A stretch of DNA of 64,000 nt from Sphingosinicella microcystinivorans (GTDB lineage: Bacteria; Pseudomonadota; Alphaproteobacteria; Sphingomonadales; Sphingomonadaceae), in NCBI RefSeq assembly GCF_027941835.1, contig NZ_CP116005.1, positions 2,929,501-2,993,500 on the forward strand, written 5' to 3'. The notes beneath the pieces are model-generated. The model was not told where the DNA came from. It searched no databases and saw only the letters and a program-made list of their open reading frames with translations. This document shows positions 43,161-52,350 of this stretch, piece by piece. The position numbers and the translations under genes were made by a program. Each line of letters opens with the position of its first letter. Position 1 is the stretch's first letter.

Positions 43161-43636
43161 TACAAACAGCGTTAACATGGTGGCAGGGGCGTGATGCGCG
43201 CGAGCAGCGGCTGCTTGCCGTACTCGGCGTGCTGCTCGCGGCGATGCTTGTCTGGCTGGCGATCCTGCGCCCGCTCGCGGCGTTTCGGGAAAGCGCCGCC
43301 GAACGGCACGCGCGCGTCGCCGCGCTGATGCCGTCCGTGCGCGACGCCGCTATCGGGATCGCGGCGGAAGAGGGTACGCCCGCGCGCGGCGACGGCCGCG
43401 CGGTGCGCGACATCGTCGCTGCTTCGGCAAATGCGGCGGGTCTCGAATTCACCTCTTCGCAGCCGGAGGACGGCGGCGTCCTCGTCAGTATCGCGGCGGT
43501 GAAGCCGACCTTCCTGTTCGGCTGGATCGCCGGGCTCGAACGGAACGGAGGCATCGTCGCGGACCGCGTGCTCGTGCAGCGTAACGACGATTCCACGGTC
43601 TCCGCGCAGATCGGCTTTTCGGACGGTCCGGCATGA
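43157..43636 (+). CDS. gspM: Type II secretion protein GspM
   Basis: The 159-residue protein starts at a GTG overlapping gspL (VIQTALTWWQGRDAREQRLLAVLGVLLAAMLVWLAILRPL). It has the WWQGRDAREQRLL cytoplasmic tip typical of GspM and one membrane anchor, then a periplasmic ferredoxin-like domain. It stabilises GspL. The very long frame starting at 42017 is out-of-frame sequence of gspL. Confidence 0.93.
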   Translation: MIQTALTWWQGRDAREQRLLAVLGVLLAAMLVWLAILRPLAAFRESAAERHARVAALMPSVRDAAIGIAAEEGTPARGDGRAVRDIVAASANAAGLEFTSSQPEDGGVLVSIAAVKPTFLFGWIAGLERNGGIVADRVLVQRNDDSTVSAQIGFSDGPA

Positions 43637-44337
43637 CGGCGCTGCCGACGCGTCGGCTGGCGCTGGTGTTCGCCGCGGCTTTCGCGCTGTGCCTGTTGCT
43701 GCTGTTCCCGCTGGCGCTCGCGCTGTCGCTGTCGCCGCTTCCCGCGCAGGGGTTTCACGCGCGCGCCGTTTCGGGGTCGATCTGGGCCGGGCGCGCCGAG
43801 GGCGCGGGCTTTGGCGGGGTACCGCTCGGCGATCTCCGTGTGTCGCTCTCGCCGTTCGCGCTCGCCACCGGCAAGGCGCGCTTCCGCTTCGCGCCGGAAA
43901 CCGGCACGGCGGGGCCTGCGGGCGCTTTGATAGCCGCAAGGGGCGCCTTCGCTGCGGAAGGTGTCACGGCCGTCGTTCCGATGCCGCCGTTCGTGCCGGG
44001 TCTCGGCGCGACGCTTTCGCTTCAGGATTTCGGCGTTTCGTTCGCGGGCAACGCTTGTCGCGCGGCCTCCGGCGCGGTCACGGCCGACGTGCGCATGGAA
44101 ACCGCAAATCTGTCGCTTGCCGGCACCGCGACCTGCGCGGACGGGCTTCTGCTGCTGCCGCTCACCGGGCGCACGCCCGCGGGCGACGCCAGCCTGTTCG
44201 TCCACATCGCGGGCAATGCCGGCTACACCTATGAGATCAGGGTCGCGAGTGCGCCCGAGACCGATGCCGGCTTCCTCGCCGCGGGTTTTGTCCGCGAAGG
44301 CGGCAATCTCGTGCTGCGCGGGGAGGGACGGCTGTAA
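43633..44337 (+). CDS. gspN: Type II secretion protein GspN
   Basis: This 234-residue protein has one N-terminal membrane segment (about 9-33) and a periplasmic beta-rich domain. ARAVSGSIWAGRAEGAGFGGVPLGDLRVSLSPFALATGKARFRF is a GspN signature. GspN is not universal in type II systems, and its role is unclear. Overlaps gspM by four bases; its stop overlaps the next gene start by one. Confidence 0.92.
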   Translation: MTALPTRRLALVFAAAFALCLLLLFPLALALSLSPLPAQGFHARAVSGSIWAGRAEGAGFGGVPLGDLRVSLSPFALATGKARFRFAPETGTAGPAGALIAARGAFAAEGVTAVVPMPPFVPGLGATLSLQDFGVSFAGNACRAASGAVTADVRMETANLSLAGTATCADGLLLLPLTGRTPAGDASLFVHIAGNAGYTYEIRVASAPETDAGFLAAGFVREGGNLVLRGEGRL

Positions 44338-44801
44338 TGAGGCGTTTTGCGATCCTGCTCGGCGCGCTCGCCGCTTCGGCGTGCGGCGGCACGCGCGGCC
44401 CGGCGCCGCGCCCGCTGGCGACCAGCATTTCCGCCGAACGCCCGCTCGCCGAGCTGCCGCAGCAGGAGCTTCAACAGGGCCAGTGCGGCATGGCGCTCTG
44501 GCAGCGTACCGAGCCCGCGCGCCGCATCGCCTATATTCTGGATGAGCCGCCGAGCGCCCGCATCGTCGACGGCGGCAAGGTCATCGTGCTCGCGCGCACC
44601 GCGTCGGAGGGCGACCCCGTCGTCCGCCACGCACCCGTGCAGCGCTTCGCGGGCGCCGGGCACAGCATCGCCATCGACGTCCGCATCGAGCAGCGCGAGG
44701 GCCTGCTTGCGGGCGCGGTCATCCCTGAAGGCACGCTGACCTGGCAGTCGGCGCGCGGCTCGGTGGTGCTTCCGGTGTTCGGCCTGATCGGCTGCCGTTA
44801 G
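44337..44801 (+). CDS. Small lipoprotein at the end of the gsp operon
   Basis: The 154-residue precursor has a lipoprotein signal (MRRFAILLGALAASAC, C16 lipidated). Two further cysteines (GQCGMALW and LIGCR) probably form a disulfide. I do not recognise a family. Coupled to gspN by a one-base overlap, it is part of the secretion operon and could be a pilotin-like or assembly factor, but that is inference. Its stop codon overlaps the stop of the convergent lipoprotein gene. Confidence 0.8.
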   Translation: MRRFAILLGALAASACGGTRGPAPRPLATSISAERPLAELPQQELQQGQCGMALWQRTEPARRIAYILDEPPSARIVDGGKVIVLARTASEGDPVVRHAPVQRFAGAGHSIAIDVRIEQREGLLAGAVIPEGTLTWQSARGSVVLPVFGLIGCR

Positions 44802-45160
44802 TTGCGCGCGGCGGTTGCCGTTGTTTGCAATGCCGACTTCGCAACATCGTGCGCGGAAACGACGCGTCCGTCCGAAAGCACGAGCTGCATGTCGTCTTCC
44901 TCCAGCACCTTCGCGTAGAGGTCCCGCGCCGCGAGGTCGCGGTCGGTTACGCGGTAGATCTGCGCGAGATTGAGCAGGCGCGCGGGATCGTCGGCATCCG
45001 TGCGCATCAGCTGCGATTCCGCCTTCTCCCAATTGCCCTTCATCATCGCGGCATAGCCGAGCGAACCAGGCGCGTAGCCGATCTCGGCCTGCTGGGTGGG
45101 CGACGTGGTGCAGCCCGCGAGGAACGCGGCGGCGGCAACGGCAGCGAACGCAAGTTTCAT
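44798..45160 (-). CDS. TPR-like lipoprotein
   Basis: This 120-residue precursor has a lipobox (FLAGC, C17), then AEIGYAPGSLGYAAMMKGNWEKAESQLMRTDADDPARLLNLAQIYRVTDRDLAARDLYAKVLEEDD. That reads as about two tetratricopeptide-type helical repeats for protein contacts. GGGAG lies eight bases before the ATG at 45160. It reads toward the end of the gsp operon. A phased array of Pho-box half-sites starts 41 bp upstream, so it is probably induced by phosphate limitation, perhaps together with secretion. Confidence 0.85.
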   Translation of the reverse strand: MKLAFAAVAAAAFLAGCTTSPTQQAEIGYAPGSLGYAAMMKGNWEKAESQLMRTDADDPARLLNLAQIYRVTDRDLAARDLYAKVLEEDDMQLVLSDGRVVSAHDVAKSALQTTATAARN

Positions 45161-45201
45161 GGCAGACACTCCCTCGACTCAGGAACCTCATTTGCTCGAA
45201 C

Positions 45202-45252
45202 ATTACAATTTTATGACAGTCCCGTAAATGAAATATTACAGTTTTGTGACAG
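45202..45252 (-). promoter_or_regulatory. Array of Pho-box half-sites (11-bp phased)
   Basis: On the minus strand five heptamers follow at exact 11-bp steps: CTGTCAC, CTGTAAT, CATTTAC, CTGTCAT, TTGTAAT, with four-base spacers ATTT-, AAAA- or GGGA-type. Four of the five match the PhoB half-site CTGTCAT at five to seven positions. The array reads toward the lipoprotein gene whose ATG is 41 bp away, the usual distance for a PhoB-activated promoter. The divergent cysD gene is about 90 bp away on the other side. Confidence 0.7.
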
Positions 45253-45340
45253 TGCCATGTATGTGCGGAAAACCGGGCTATGCAGCGCCCAAGACTTTGT
45301 ACTTTGTTCGGCAAGCGCCGTTCGCGCATAGAGCGCAGCC

Positions 45341-46243
45341 ATGAAGCGCCTCACCCATCTCGACCGCCTTGAATCCGAAAGCCTTCACATCTTCCGCGAG
45401 GTCGTCGCGGAGTGCGAGAAGCCGGTGATGCTGTATTCGATCGGCAAGGATTCCGCCGTGATGCTGCATCTGGCGAAGAAGGCCTTCTATCCGGCGCCGC
45501 CGCCGTTCCCGCTGCTGCACGTCGATACCACGTGGAAGTTCCGCGCCATGTACGACCTGCGCGAGAAGTCCGCGGCGGACGCGGGCATGGAGCTTCTCGT
45601 CTGGCACAATCCGGAGGCGAAGGAGCGGGGCATCAACCCGTTCGAGCACGGCTCGGCGCTCCACACCGACCTCTGGAAGACTGAGGGGCTGAAGCAGGCG
45701 CTCGACCACTACGGCTTCGACGCGGCCTTCGGCGGCGCGCGCCGCGACGAGGAGGCGAGCCGCGCCAAGGAGCGGATCATGAGCTTCCGCACCGCCACGC
45801 ACCGCTGGGACCCGAAGAACCAGCGCCCGGAGCTGTGGAACCTCTACAACGTCCGCAAGAACAAGGGCGAGAGCATCCGCGTGTTCCCGCTGTCGAACTG
45901 GACCGAACTCGACATCTGGCAATACATCCACCGCGAGAGCATCCCGATCGTGCCGCTCTACTTCTCGGAGGAACGACCCACGGTGCGCCGCGGCGACCTG
46001 CTGCTGATGGTGGACGATGACCGCTTCCCGCTCGCCGAGGGCGAGACGCCGGAGATGCGCTCGATCCGCTTCCGCACGCTCGGCTGCTATCCGCTGACGG
46101 GCGCGGTCGAAAGCCGCGCGGCGACGCTGCCCGAGATCATCCAGGAGATGCTGCTCACCACGACGTCGGAACGGCAGGGCAGGGCCATCGACCACGATCA
46201 GGCCGCCTCGATGGAGAAGAAGAAGCAGGAGGGGTATTTCTGA
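45341..46243 (+). CDS. cysD: Sulfate adenylyltransferase subunit 2 (CysD)
   Basis: CysD makes adenosine phosphosulfate from ATP and sulfate with the GTPase subunit CysN. It has 300 residues, the standard length. The PP-loop [14 protein letters not shown] lies at about 32-45, and family stretches are [30 protein letters not shown] and [14 protein letters not shown]. Its stop overlaps the cysNC start by one base. A CysB or other sulfur-responsive site was not evident. Confidence 0.97.
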   Translation: MKRLTHLDRLESESLHIFREVVAECEKPVMLYSIGKDSAVMLHLAKKAFYPAPPPFPLLHVDTTWKFRAMYDLREKSAADAGMELLVWHNPEAKERGINPFEHGSALHTDLWKTEGLKQALDHYGFDAAFGGARRDEEASRAKERIMSFRTATHRWDPKNQRPELWNLYNVRKNKGESIRVFPLSNWTELDIWQYIHRESIPIVPLYFSEERPTVRRGDLLLMVDDDRFPLAEGETPEMRSIRFRTLGCYPLTGAVESRAATLPEIIQEMLLTTTSERQGRAIDHDQAASMEKKKQEGYF

Positions 46244-48147
46244 TGGCCCTCGAAGTCTACGGCTCCTCCGCGCTCATCGAGAGCGACATCGAGGCGTACC
46301 TCGAAAGCCACGAGAACAAGTCGCTGCTGCGTTTCATCACCTGCGGCAGCGTCGACGACGGCAAGTCGACGCTGATCGGCCGGCTTCTCTACGATTCCAA
46401 GATGATCTTCGAGGATCAGCTCGCGAAGCTCGCGGCGGATTCGAAGACAGTCGGCACGCAGGGCGGCGCCCTCGATTTCGCGCTGCTCGTCGACGGCCTC
46501 GCCGCCGAGCGCGAGCAGGGCATCACCATCGACGTCGCCTACCGCTTTTTCGCGACCGACAAGCGCAAGTTCATCGTCGCCGACACCCCCGGCCACGAGC
46601 AGTATACGCGCAACATGGTGACGGGCGCCTCCACGGCGGACCTCGCCGTCATCCTCATCGACGCGCGCAAGGGCGTGCTCACGCAGACGCGCCGCCACAC
46701 CTACCTCGCGCACCTGCTCGGCATCCGCAACCTCGTGCTCGCGGTCAACAAGATGGACCTCGTCGGCTACGACCGCGCCGTCTTCGACCGCATCGTGATG
46801 AACTACCGGGCGTTCGCCTCGGAAATCGGGATCGCGCGGTTCACCGCCATCCCGATCTCGGGCCTTGCCGGGGACAACATCGGCAGCCGCAGCGCGAACA
46901 CGCCGTGGTACGAAGGCCCGAGCCTCGTCGAGCACTTGGAGACCGTCGAGGTGGACGGCACCGCCCGGCAGGCGGGCCCCTTGCGGATGCCCGTGCAGTG
47001 GGTGAACCGCCCGGACCTCGATTTCCGCGGTTTCGCGGGGCAGATCGCGGCCGGTAGCGTGAAGCCGGGCGACGCGGTGCGCGTCGTGCCCTCGGGCAAG
47101 ACCTCGAACGTCGCGCGCATCGTCACGGCGGGCGGCGACCTCGACGAGGCGGTGGCGGGCCAGTCGATCACGCTGACGCTCGCCGACGAGATCGACTGCT
47201 CGCGCGGCGACGTGATCGTCTCGGCGGATTCGCCCTTGGAAGTCGCCGACCAGTTCGAGGCGACCGTCGTCTGGATGGCGGACGCAAAGATGCTGCCCGG
47301 CCGCCCCTATTGGCTGAAGCTCGGCACCACCACCGTCTCGGCGACAATCACCGAGCCGAAGTACGAGGTGAACGTCAACACGCTCGAGAAGCTCGCGGCG
47401 AAGACGCTTGACCTCAACGCCATCGGCGTCGTCAACATCGCGCTCGGCAAGCCGATCCCGTTCGCGCCCTATGCGGAAAGCCGTGAGCTCGGCGGCTTCA
47501 TCCTCATCGACCGGATGACGAACGCTACCGTTGGCGCGGGCCTCATCCACTTCGCGCTGCGCCGTTCGCAGAACATCCACTGGCAGGCGGCGGACGTTAC
47601 GCGCGAGGCGCACGCTGCGCAGAAGGGCCAGCAGCCGAAGCTGCTGTGGTTCACCGGCCTCTCCGGCGCTGGCAAGTCCACGATCGCCAACCTCGTCGAG
47701 AAGAAGCTGCACGCCCTCGGCAAGCACACCTTCCTGCTCGACGGCGACAACGTCCGCCACGGGCTCAACAAGGACCTCGGCTTCACCGAGGCCGACCGCG
47801 TGGAGAACATCCGCCGCGTCGGCGAGGTCGCCAAGCTGATGACGGACGCGGGCCTCATCGTGCTCACCGCCTTCATCTCGCCGTTCCGTGCCGAGCGGCA
47901 GATGGTGCGCGCGATGCTGCCCGAGGGCGACTTCATCGAGGTGTTCGTCGACACGCCGCTCGCCGAGGCCGAGAAGCGTGACGTCAAGGGCCTCTACAAG
48001 AAGGCCCGCGCCGGCCAGCTCCGCAACTTCACCGGCATCGACAGCCCCTACGAAGCGCCCGAAGCACCGGAAATCCGCATCGACACCACGCGAATGTCGC
48101 CGGAGGACGCCGCGGACGCCATCGTGGAACGGCTGCTGAAGGCCTGA
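46243..48147 (+). CDS. cysNC: Bifunctional CysN-CysC: ATP sulfurylase GTPase / APS kinase
   Basis: This 634-residue fusion has an N-terminal translation-factor-type GTPase (G1 GSVDDGKST near 38, G3 DTPGHEQY, G4 NKMD) and beta-barrel domains to about residue 440. The C-terminal APS kinase domain has P-loop GLSGAGKST near 472, [16 protein letters not shown] and [20 protein letters not shown]. With CysD it activates sulfate to PAPS. The NodQ/CysNC fusion is usual in alphaproteobacteria. Starts with an ATG overlapping the cysD stop. Confidence 0.97.
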   Translation: MALEVYGSSALIESDIEAYLESHENKSLLRFITCGSVDDGKSTLIGRLLYDSKMIFEDQLAKLAADSKTVGTQGGALDFALLVDGLAAEREQGITIDVAYRFFATDKRKFIVADTPGHEQYTRNMVTGASTADLAVILIDARKGVLTQTRRHTYLAHLLGIRNLVLAVNKMDLVGYDRAVFDRIVMNYRAFASEIGIARFTAIPISGLAGDNIGSRSANTPWYEGPSLVEHLETVEVDGTARQAGPLRMPVQWVNRPDLDFRGFAGQIAAGSVKPGDAVRVVPSGKTSNVARIVTAGGDLDEAVAGQSITLTLADEIDCSRGDVIVSADSPLEVADQFEATVVWMADAKMLPGRPYWLKLGTTTVSATITEPKYEVNVNTLEKLAAKTLDLNAIGVVNIALGKPIPFAPYAESRELGGFILIDRMTNATVGAGLIHFALRRSQNIHWQAADVTREAHAAQKGQQPKLLWFTGLSGAGKSTIANLVEKKLHALGKHTFLLDGDNVRHGLNKDLGFTEADRVENIRRVGEVAKLMTDAGLIVLTAFISPFRAERQMVRAMLPEGDFIEVFVDTPLAEAEKRDVKGLYKKARAGQLRNFTGIDSPYEAPEAPEIRIDTTRMSPEDAADAIVERLLKA

Positions 48148-48240
48148 TCTTCAGGGCCACCCTCCCGGAATGAAGGGCGGACCCGGCGGCTTCGACCTGC
48201 CATGTCTCGCCGGGTTTCACAGTCGAGGGACGACACACGC

Positions 48241-48672
48241 ATGAAGGACGATCCGCGCCGCCGCCACGTCGCCGCTTATCCGTTTCGGATCGAACTGGTG
48301 CCGCGCTTCGGCGACATGGACCTCAACCGCCATCTCAACAACGTTGCGGTCGCGCGCTTCTACGAGGAGGCGCGCGTCCGCTTCCATTTCAGCCTGCATG
48401 AGCGGCCGGGTCTTGAACGCTTCCGCGTGTTCATCGCGCATATCGCCATCGACTATCTCGCCGAGGGCAACTGGCCCGATCCGTTGGAGGTCGGCGTCGG
48501 CGTCGTCCATGTCGGCGGGTCCTCCTACCGGCTCGGCCTCGGCATGTTCCAGCGCGGCGGCTGCATCGGGCTTTGCGATTCGGTGCTCGTGCACCTCGGC
48601 GAGGGCGGCAGCGCGTCTTTGCCGCCGCTGCTACGCTCAGCCCTTGAAGGTTTGCGCCTCCGCGCGGAGTGA
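48241..48672 (+). CDS. Acyl-CoA thioesterase (hotdog fold)
   Basis: This 143-residue hotdog protein has ELVPRFGDMDLNRHLNNVAVARFYEEARVRF, the 4HBT motif with the catalytic-type aspartate and the HxNN stretch, then IAIDYLAEGNWPDPLEVGVGVVHVGGSSYRLG. It likely hydrolyses an acyl-CoA; substrate not deducible. The ATG at 48241 has GAGGGA upstream at about 11 bases; an in-frame ATG at 48202 is an alternative. Its 3' end overlaps the convergent MATE gene by 36 bp. Confidence 0.88.
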   Translation: MKDDPRRRHVAAYPFRIELVPRFGDMDLNRHLNNVAVARFYEEARVRFHFSLHERPGLERFRVFIAHIAIDYLAEGNWPDPLEVGVGVVHVGGSSYRLGLGMFQRGGCIGLCDSVLVHLGEGGSASLPPLLRSALEGLRLRAE

Positions 48673-50010
48673 GCGGCGCGACAGCCACCAGAAGCGGGTG
48701 AGCAGGAAGCCCGCCGAGACCACGCTGGCGATCACCACGGCCCAGACGAGGCCGATCAGGCCCATGCCGAGCGGCAATGCCAGCGCGTAGCCGAGTGGCA
48801 GCATCACGGCCGCGTAGCTGATCGTGTGCGTGAGTGTCGGCAGCCACACGTCGTCGCGGGCCCGGAGCGCGTTCGCGGCGACGACCTGCAATCCGTCCAC
48901 GACGAAGAACAGTGTCGAAAGCGTCATGGCGGGCACGGCCAGCACGGCGAGCGCCGGATCGGCCGTGTAGGCGCTCACGATCGTCTCCGGCAGCAGCGCC
49001 ACGATCGCCGCGATCACGACGAGCACGGACCCGGTCGCCGCGAGCCCCGTCATGCCCGACCGGCGCACGGCGCGGGCCGAGCGTTCGCCGTAGCCGCGCC
49101 CGACGAGCACCGCCGTTGCCGAGGCGAAGCCGAGCGGCACCATGAAGACGACCGCGGCGACGTTGAACACCACGGCCCATGCCGCCGCCTCGAGCCCGCC
49201 GATCAGGCCCGCGACGGCGTTCATGCCCGCAAAGGCGCTGGTTTCGACGAACAGCGACGCGGCCGAGGCGCCGCCGATCCAGATCAGCGGCTTCCAGCCC
49301 GGCGCACCGGGCGCCGCGGCGGAAAGACCGTATTCGCGCCGTACCGCGGGCCACATGGCGATGTAGGCGGCAAACGCCGCGACGAGCGCGGCGCGCGCGA
49401 TCAAGGTGGCGGCTGCCGAAGCCACCGCGCCTTCCACCGGGAACGGCGAGGTGCCGGGCACCAGCCAGAGGTTCGCGGCGAGGTTGACGATGTTCGCGGC
49501 CCACATCAGCGCCGCCGCCGGGCCGGGTTTTCCGAGCGCCTCCAGCCAGAACGTGACGGCGATGGCAATGAGGTAGAACGGCATGGAAAGCGCGAAGGTC
49601 CGCGCGACCGCCGCCGCGCCGTCCGCGAGCGCGGGTTCGAGGCCGATGGCGTGCATCACGGGCGCGGCCCCGAGCCACAGCACCACACCGAAGACCACGC
49701 CGACGGCCGCGGCAAAGACAAGGCCGCGCCGCAGCACCGCGCCCGCATCCTCGGGGCGGCCCTCGCCGATGCGCTGCGCCGTCAGCACCTGCACGCCGGT
49801 GAGCAGGCCGACGCCCGTCGTCAGCGCGACCATCGTCGGCGCCCAGCCGAGCGCATGGTAGCCGAGCTCGGCCGAGCTGTGGTGCCCGACGACGATGGCG
49901 TCCGTCAGCCCCATCATCATGATGCCGAGGCGCGACAGGATCACCGGCGAGGCGAGCGCCAGCAGTTCGGAGAGGCTTCCGCGCGCGGCGGCGGGGGATG
50001 TCGTGTGCAT
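48637..50010 (-). CDS. MATE family efflux transporter
   Basis: The 457-residue membrane protein has about twelve hydrophobic segments. The MATE pattern is ELLALASPVILSRLGIMMMGLTDAIVVGHHSSAELGYHALGWAPT at the N-terminus and a second repeat near VETSAFAGMNAVAGLIGGLEAAAWAVVFNVAAVVFMVPLGFASATAVLVGRGYGE. It probably exports organic cations or drugs with Na+ or H+. The ATG at 50010 fits; the longer open frame upstream runs antisense to the hydrolase gene. Confidence 0.94.
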   Translation of the reverse strand: MHTTSPAAARGSLSELLALASPVILSRLGIMMMGLTDAIVVGHHSSAELGYHALGWAPTMVALTTGVGLLTGVQVLTAQRIGEGRPEDAGAVLRRGLVFAAAVGVVFGVVLWLGAAPVMHAIGLEPALADGAAAVARTFALSMPFYLIAIAVTFWLEALGKPGPAAALMWAANIVNLAANLWLVPGTSPFPVEGAVASAAATLIARAALVAAFAAYIAMWPAVRREYGLSAAAPGAPGWKPLIWIGGASAASLFVETSAFAGMNAVAGLIGGLEAAAWAVVFNVAAVVFMVPLGFASATAVLVGRGYGERSARAVRRSGMTGLAATGSVLVVIAAIVALLPETIVSAYTADPALAVLAVPAMTLSTLFFVVDGLQVVAANALRARDDVWLPTLTHTISYAAVMLPLGYALALPLGMGLIGLVWAVVIASVVSAGFLLTRFWWLSRRSLRAEAQTFKG

Positions 50011-50109
50011 TCTCTGGAACCGGAACCAAAACAGCCGGCCCGGATACGCGAAACCGATGACATTGGCGAGTGCATCCGTGTACGATGCCGTCGTACAAGG
50101 CGCTGAGGC

Positions 50110-51354
50110 GTGAAGGAGGCCCCGTTGGTGCTGAAGGTGGGTCAGGGACATGGCATGTCGCCCGCGCGTCTCGCGCGGATCGACGACTTCCTGGAGCAGA
50201 AGTACGTGGCTTCGGGCAAGCTGCCGGGCACGCTCACGCTCGTCGCGCGCCGGGGCGAGATCGCCCACGTCGGCGTGCGCGGCCTTGCCGATCGCGAACG
50301 CGGCGTGCCGGTCGCCGAAGATACCATCTTCCGCATCTATTCGATGACGAAGCCGATCACGTCGGTGGCGTTCATGATGCTGGTGGAGGAGGGGCGCGTC
50401 GCGCTCGACGATCCCGTCCACCTTTATATCCCCGGATGGAAGGGCCTGCGCGTCTACGCGGGCGGCATCGACAAGCTGGGGTTCCAGATGACGGCACCCG
50501 CCCGACCGATGCTGGTGATCGACCTGCTGCGCCACACCGCGGGCCTCACCTACGGTTTCCAGAACCGCACCAATGTCGACGCCGCCTACCGCGCGCGCGG
50601 CATCGGCGAGATCGAGAAGGGCACGATCACGCTGGATCAGATGATCGCGGGCCTTGCCGAGCTGCCGCTCGAGTTCTCGCCCGGCGAGAAGTGGAACTAT
50701 TCGGTGGCGACCGACGTGCTCGGCTATCTGATCGAGCGCATCACCGGGCAGCGTTTCGAGGACTTCCTGCGCGAACGCCTGCTGACGCCGCTCGGGATGG
50801 TCGACACCGACTTTCAGGTCCGTGCGGGTGAGGAGGCGCGTCTTGCAGCCTGCTACGCGCTCACTCCGAACGGCCGTACCATCCTTCAGGACGATCCCGC
50901 GCTTTCCGGCTTCCGGGGGCCGCCCGCGTTCGTCTCGGGCGGCGGCGGCCTCGTCGGCACCGCGCACGATTACCTGAGGTTCGCGCAGATGCTACTGAAC
51001 GGCGGCGAGGCGGACGGCCATCGCCACATCAGCCGCAAGACGCTGGAACTGATGACCGCGAACCACCTGCCGGGCGGCGTCGACCTGCCGGCGCTGTCGG
51101 TCTCGCTGTTCTCGGAGGCGAACTACAACGGCATCGGCTTCGGCCTCGGCTTCGCGACGACGATGGACCCGGCGAAGACAATGATCGCAGGCTCGGCGGG
51201 CGACTATTTCTGGGGCGGCGCCGCCTCCACCGCCTTCTGGATCGACCCGGCCGAAGACCTGATCTGCATCTTCATGACGCAGCTCATCCCCTCGTCGTCC
51301 TACCCGGTCCGCCGCGAACTCAAGACGATGGTTTACGCCGCGATCGAGGATTGA
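50110..51354 (+). CDS. Serine hydrolase of the beta-lactamase (class C/esterase) fold
   Basis: This 414-residue protein has no signal peptide and so is likely cytoplasmic. It has SxxK motif YSMTK (S78, K81), the YxN-like WNYSVA (Y197) and a late GSAGDYFWGGAAST segment. This pattern is shared by class C beta-lactamases, EstB esterases and lovastatin-esterase-like enzymes. Absence of a signal and many loop insertions (IPGWKGLRVYAGG) argue for an esterase-type role rather than antibiotic resistance. GTG start at 50110. Confidence 0.9.
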   Translation: MKEAPLVLKVGQGHGMSPARLARIDDFLEQKYVASGKLPGTLTLVARRGEIAHVGVRGLADRERGVPVAEDTIFRIYSMTKPITSVAFMMLVEEGRVALDDPVHLYIPGWKGLRVYAGGIDKLGFQMTAPARPMLVIDLLRHTAGLTYGFQNRTNVDAAYRARGIGEIEKGTITLDQMIAGLAELPLEFSPGEKWNYSVATDVLGYLIERITGQRFEDFLRERLLTPLGMVDTDFQVRAGEEARLAACYALTPNGRTILQDDPALSGFRGPPAFVSGGGGLVGTAHDYLRFAQMLLNGGEADGHRHISRKTLELMTANHLPGGVDLPALSVSLFSEANYNGIGFGLGFATTMDPAKTMIAGSAGDYFWGGAASTAFWIDPAEDLICIFMTQLIPSSSYPVRRELKTMVYAAIED

Positions 51355-51359
51355 GCCGC

Positions 51360-51382
51360 AAAAAGCCCCTCCTCTTCAGGGG
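51360..51382 (-). terminator. Terminator of the metallopeptidase gene
   Basis: On the minus strand CCCCT pairs with AGGGG around a seven-base loop and is followed by CTTTTT. It lies about 10 bp after the stop of the leftward metallopeptidase gene. Confidence 0.75.
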
Positions 51383-51390
51383 AGAAGCGG

Positions 51391-52292
51391 TCAGAGTTCG
51401 CGCGCGGCGAACGTGTCGCACTGGTTCGGATCGCCGGTTTCGTAGCCACGCTTGAACCAGTTCATGCGCTGCGCGGACGTGCCGTGCGTGAAGCTGTCGG
51501 GCACTACGTAGCCCTGCGACTGGCGTTGCAGCCGGTCGTCGCCGATGGCGTTGGCGGCGGTGAGCGCTTCCTCGATGTCGCCGGCTTCGAGGTGCTGCTG
51601 GTTGGAGCGCGCCCAGAGGCCCGCGTAGCAATCGGCCTGAAGCTCCATGCGGACCTGGAGCGCGTTCGCCTGTGTCTTGCCGACGCGTGCCTGCTCGCGG
51701 CGGAGCTGCTCGGAAAGGCCGGTGACGGTCTGCACGTGGTGGCCGACCTCGTGCGCGATGACGTAGGCCTGCGCGAAGTCGCCGCCCGCGCCGAGCTGCT
51801 GTTCGAGCTGGTCGAAGAAGCTGGTGTCGATGTAGATTTTCCGGTCCGCCGGGCAATAGAAGGGGCCGGTCGCGGACTGCGCCGCGCCGCAGCCGGACTG
51901 GCCGAGGCCCGCGTAGAAGACGAGCGTGGGCTCCGGGTAATTTTGTCCGGACTGCTGGAAGATGGTGTTCCACGTGTCCTCGGTATCGGCGAGGACGGTG
52001 CAGGAGAAACGATGGAGGTCGCTGCGCTCGCAGCCCGCGCCTTCGCCGGGTACGGCGGAGGGCGCCTGCTGCTGCGGCACGGCGACGCCGCCCTGCTGCG
52101 ACAGGCCGCCGAGAAGCTGCATCGGATCGACGCCGAACACCAGCGCCAGCACGACGACGATAACGAGACCGCCCACCCCAAGCCGCCCTTGCCGCCGACG
52201 GGTAGCCGGCCGCCGCCCATCGGGAAGCCCATGCCGCCGCGCCCGGTCTGGTCCTCGACGTTGTCGCTCATTCTGCGGCCGCGCCAGCGCAT
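51391..52292 (-). pseudogene. ypfJ: Neutral zinc metallopeptidase (YpfJ-like), frameshifted
   Basis: The N-terminal frame from the ATG at 52292 reads MRWRGRRMSDNVEDQTG...GGKGGLG, the family start. The continuing frame reads VGGLVIVVVLALVFG (membrane anchor), then the peptidase domain with IAHEVGHHVQ (zinc HExxH) and ELQADCYAGLWA (third ligand region) to the end. The two frames meet at a run of four G/C (52176-52179); one extra G would join them. The downstream frame could start by itself at the GTG near 52176 and still give an anchored enzyme. It could be a sequencing error, decay, or a genuinely short form. Confidence 0.82.
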
Positions 52293-52350
52293 GGATGGTC
52301 TCCCCTGATTGTCCGCAGGCAAGGTTACCGGCTTGGCCGGCGGGCGTAAA

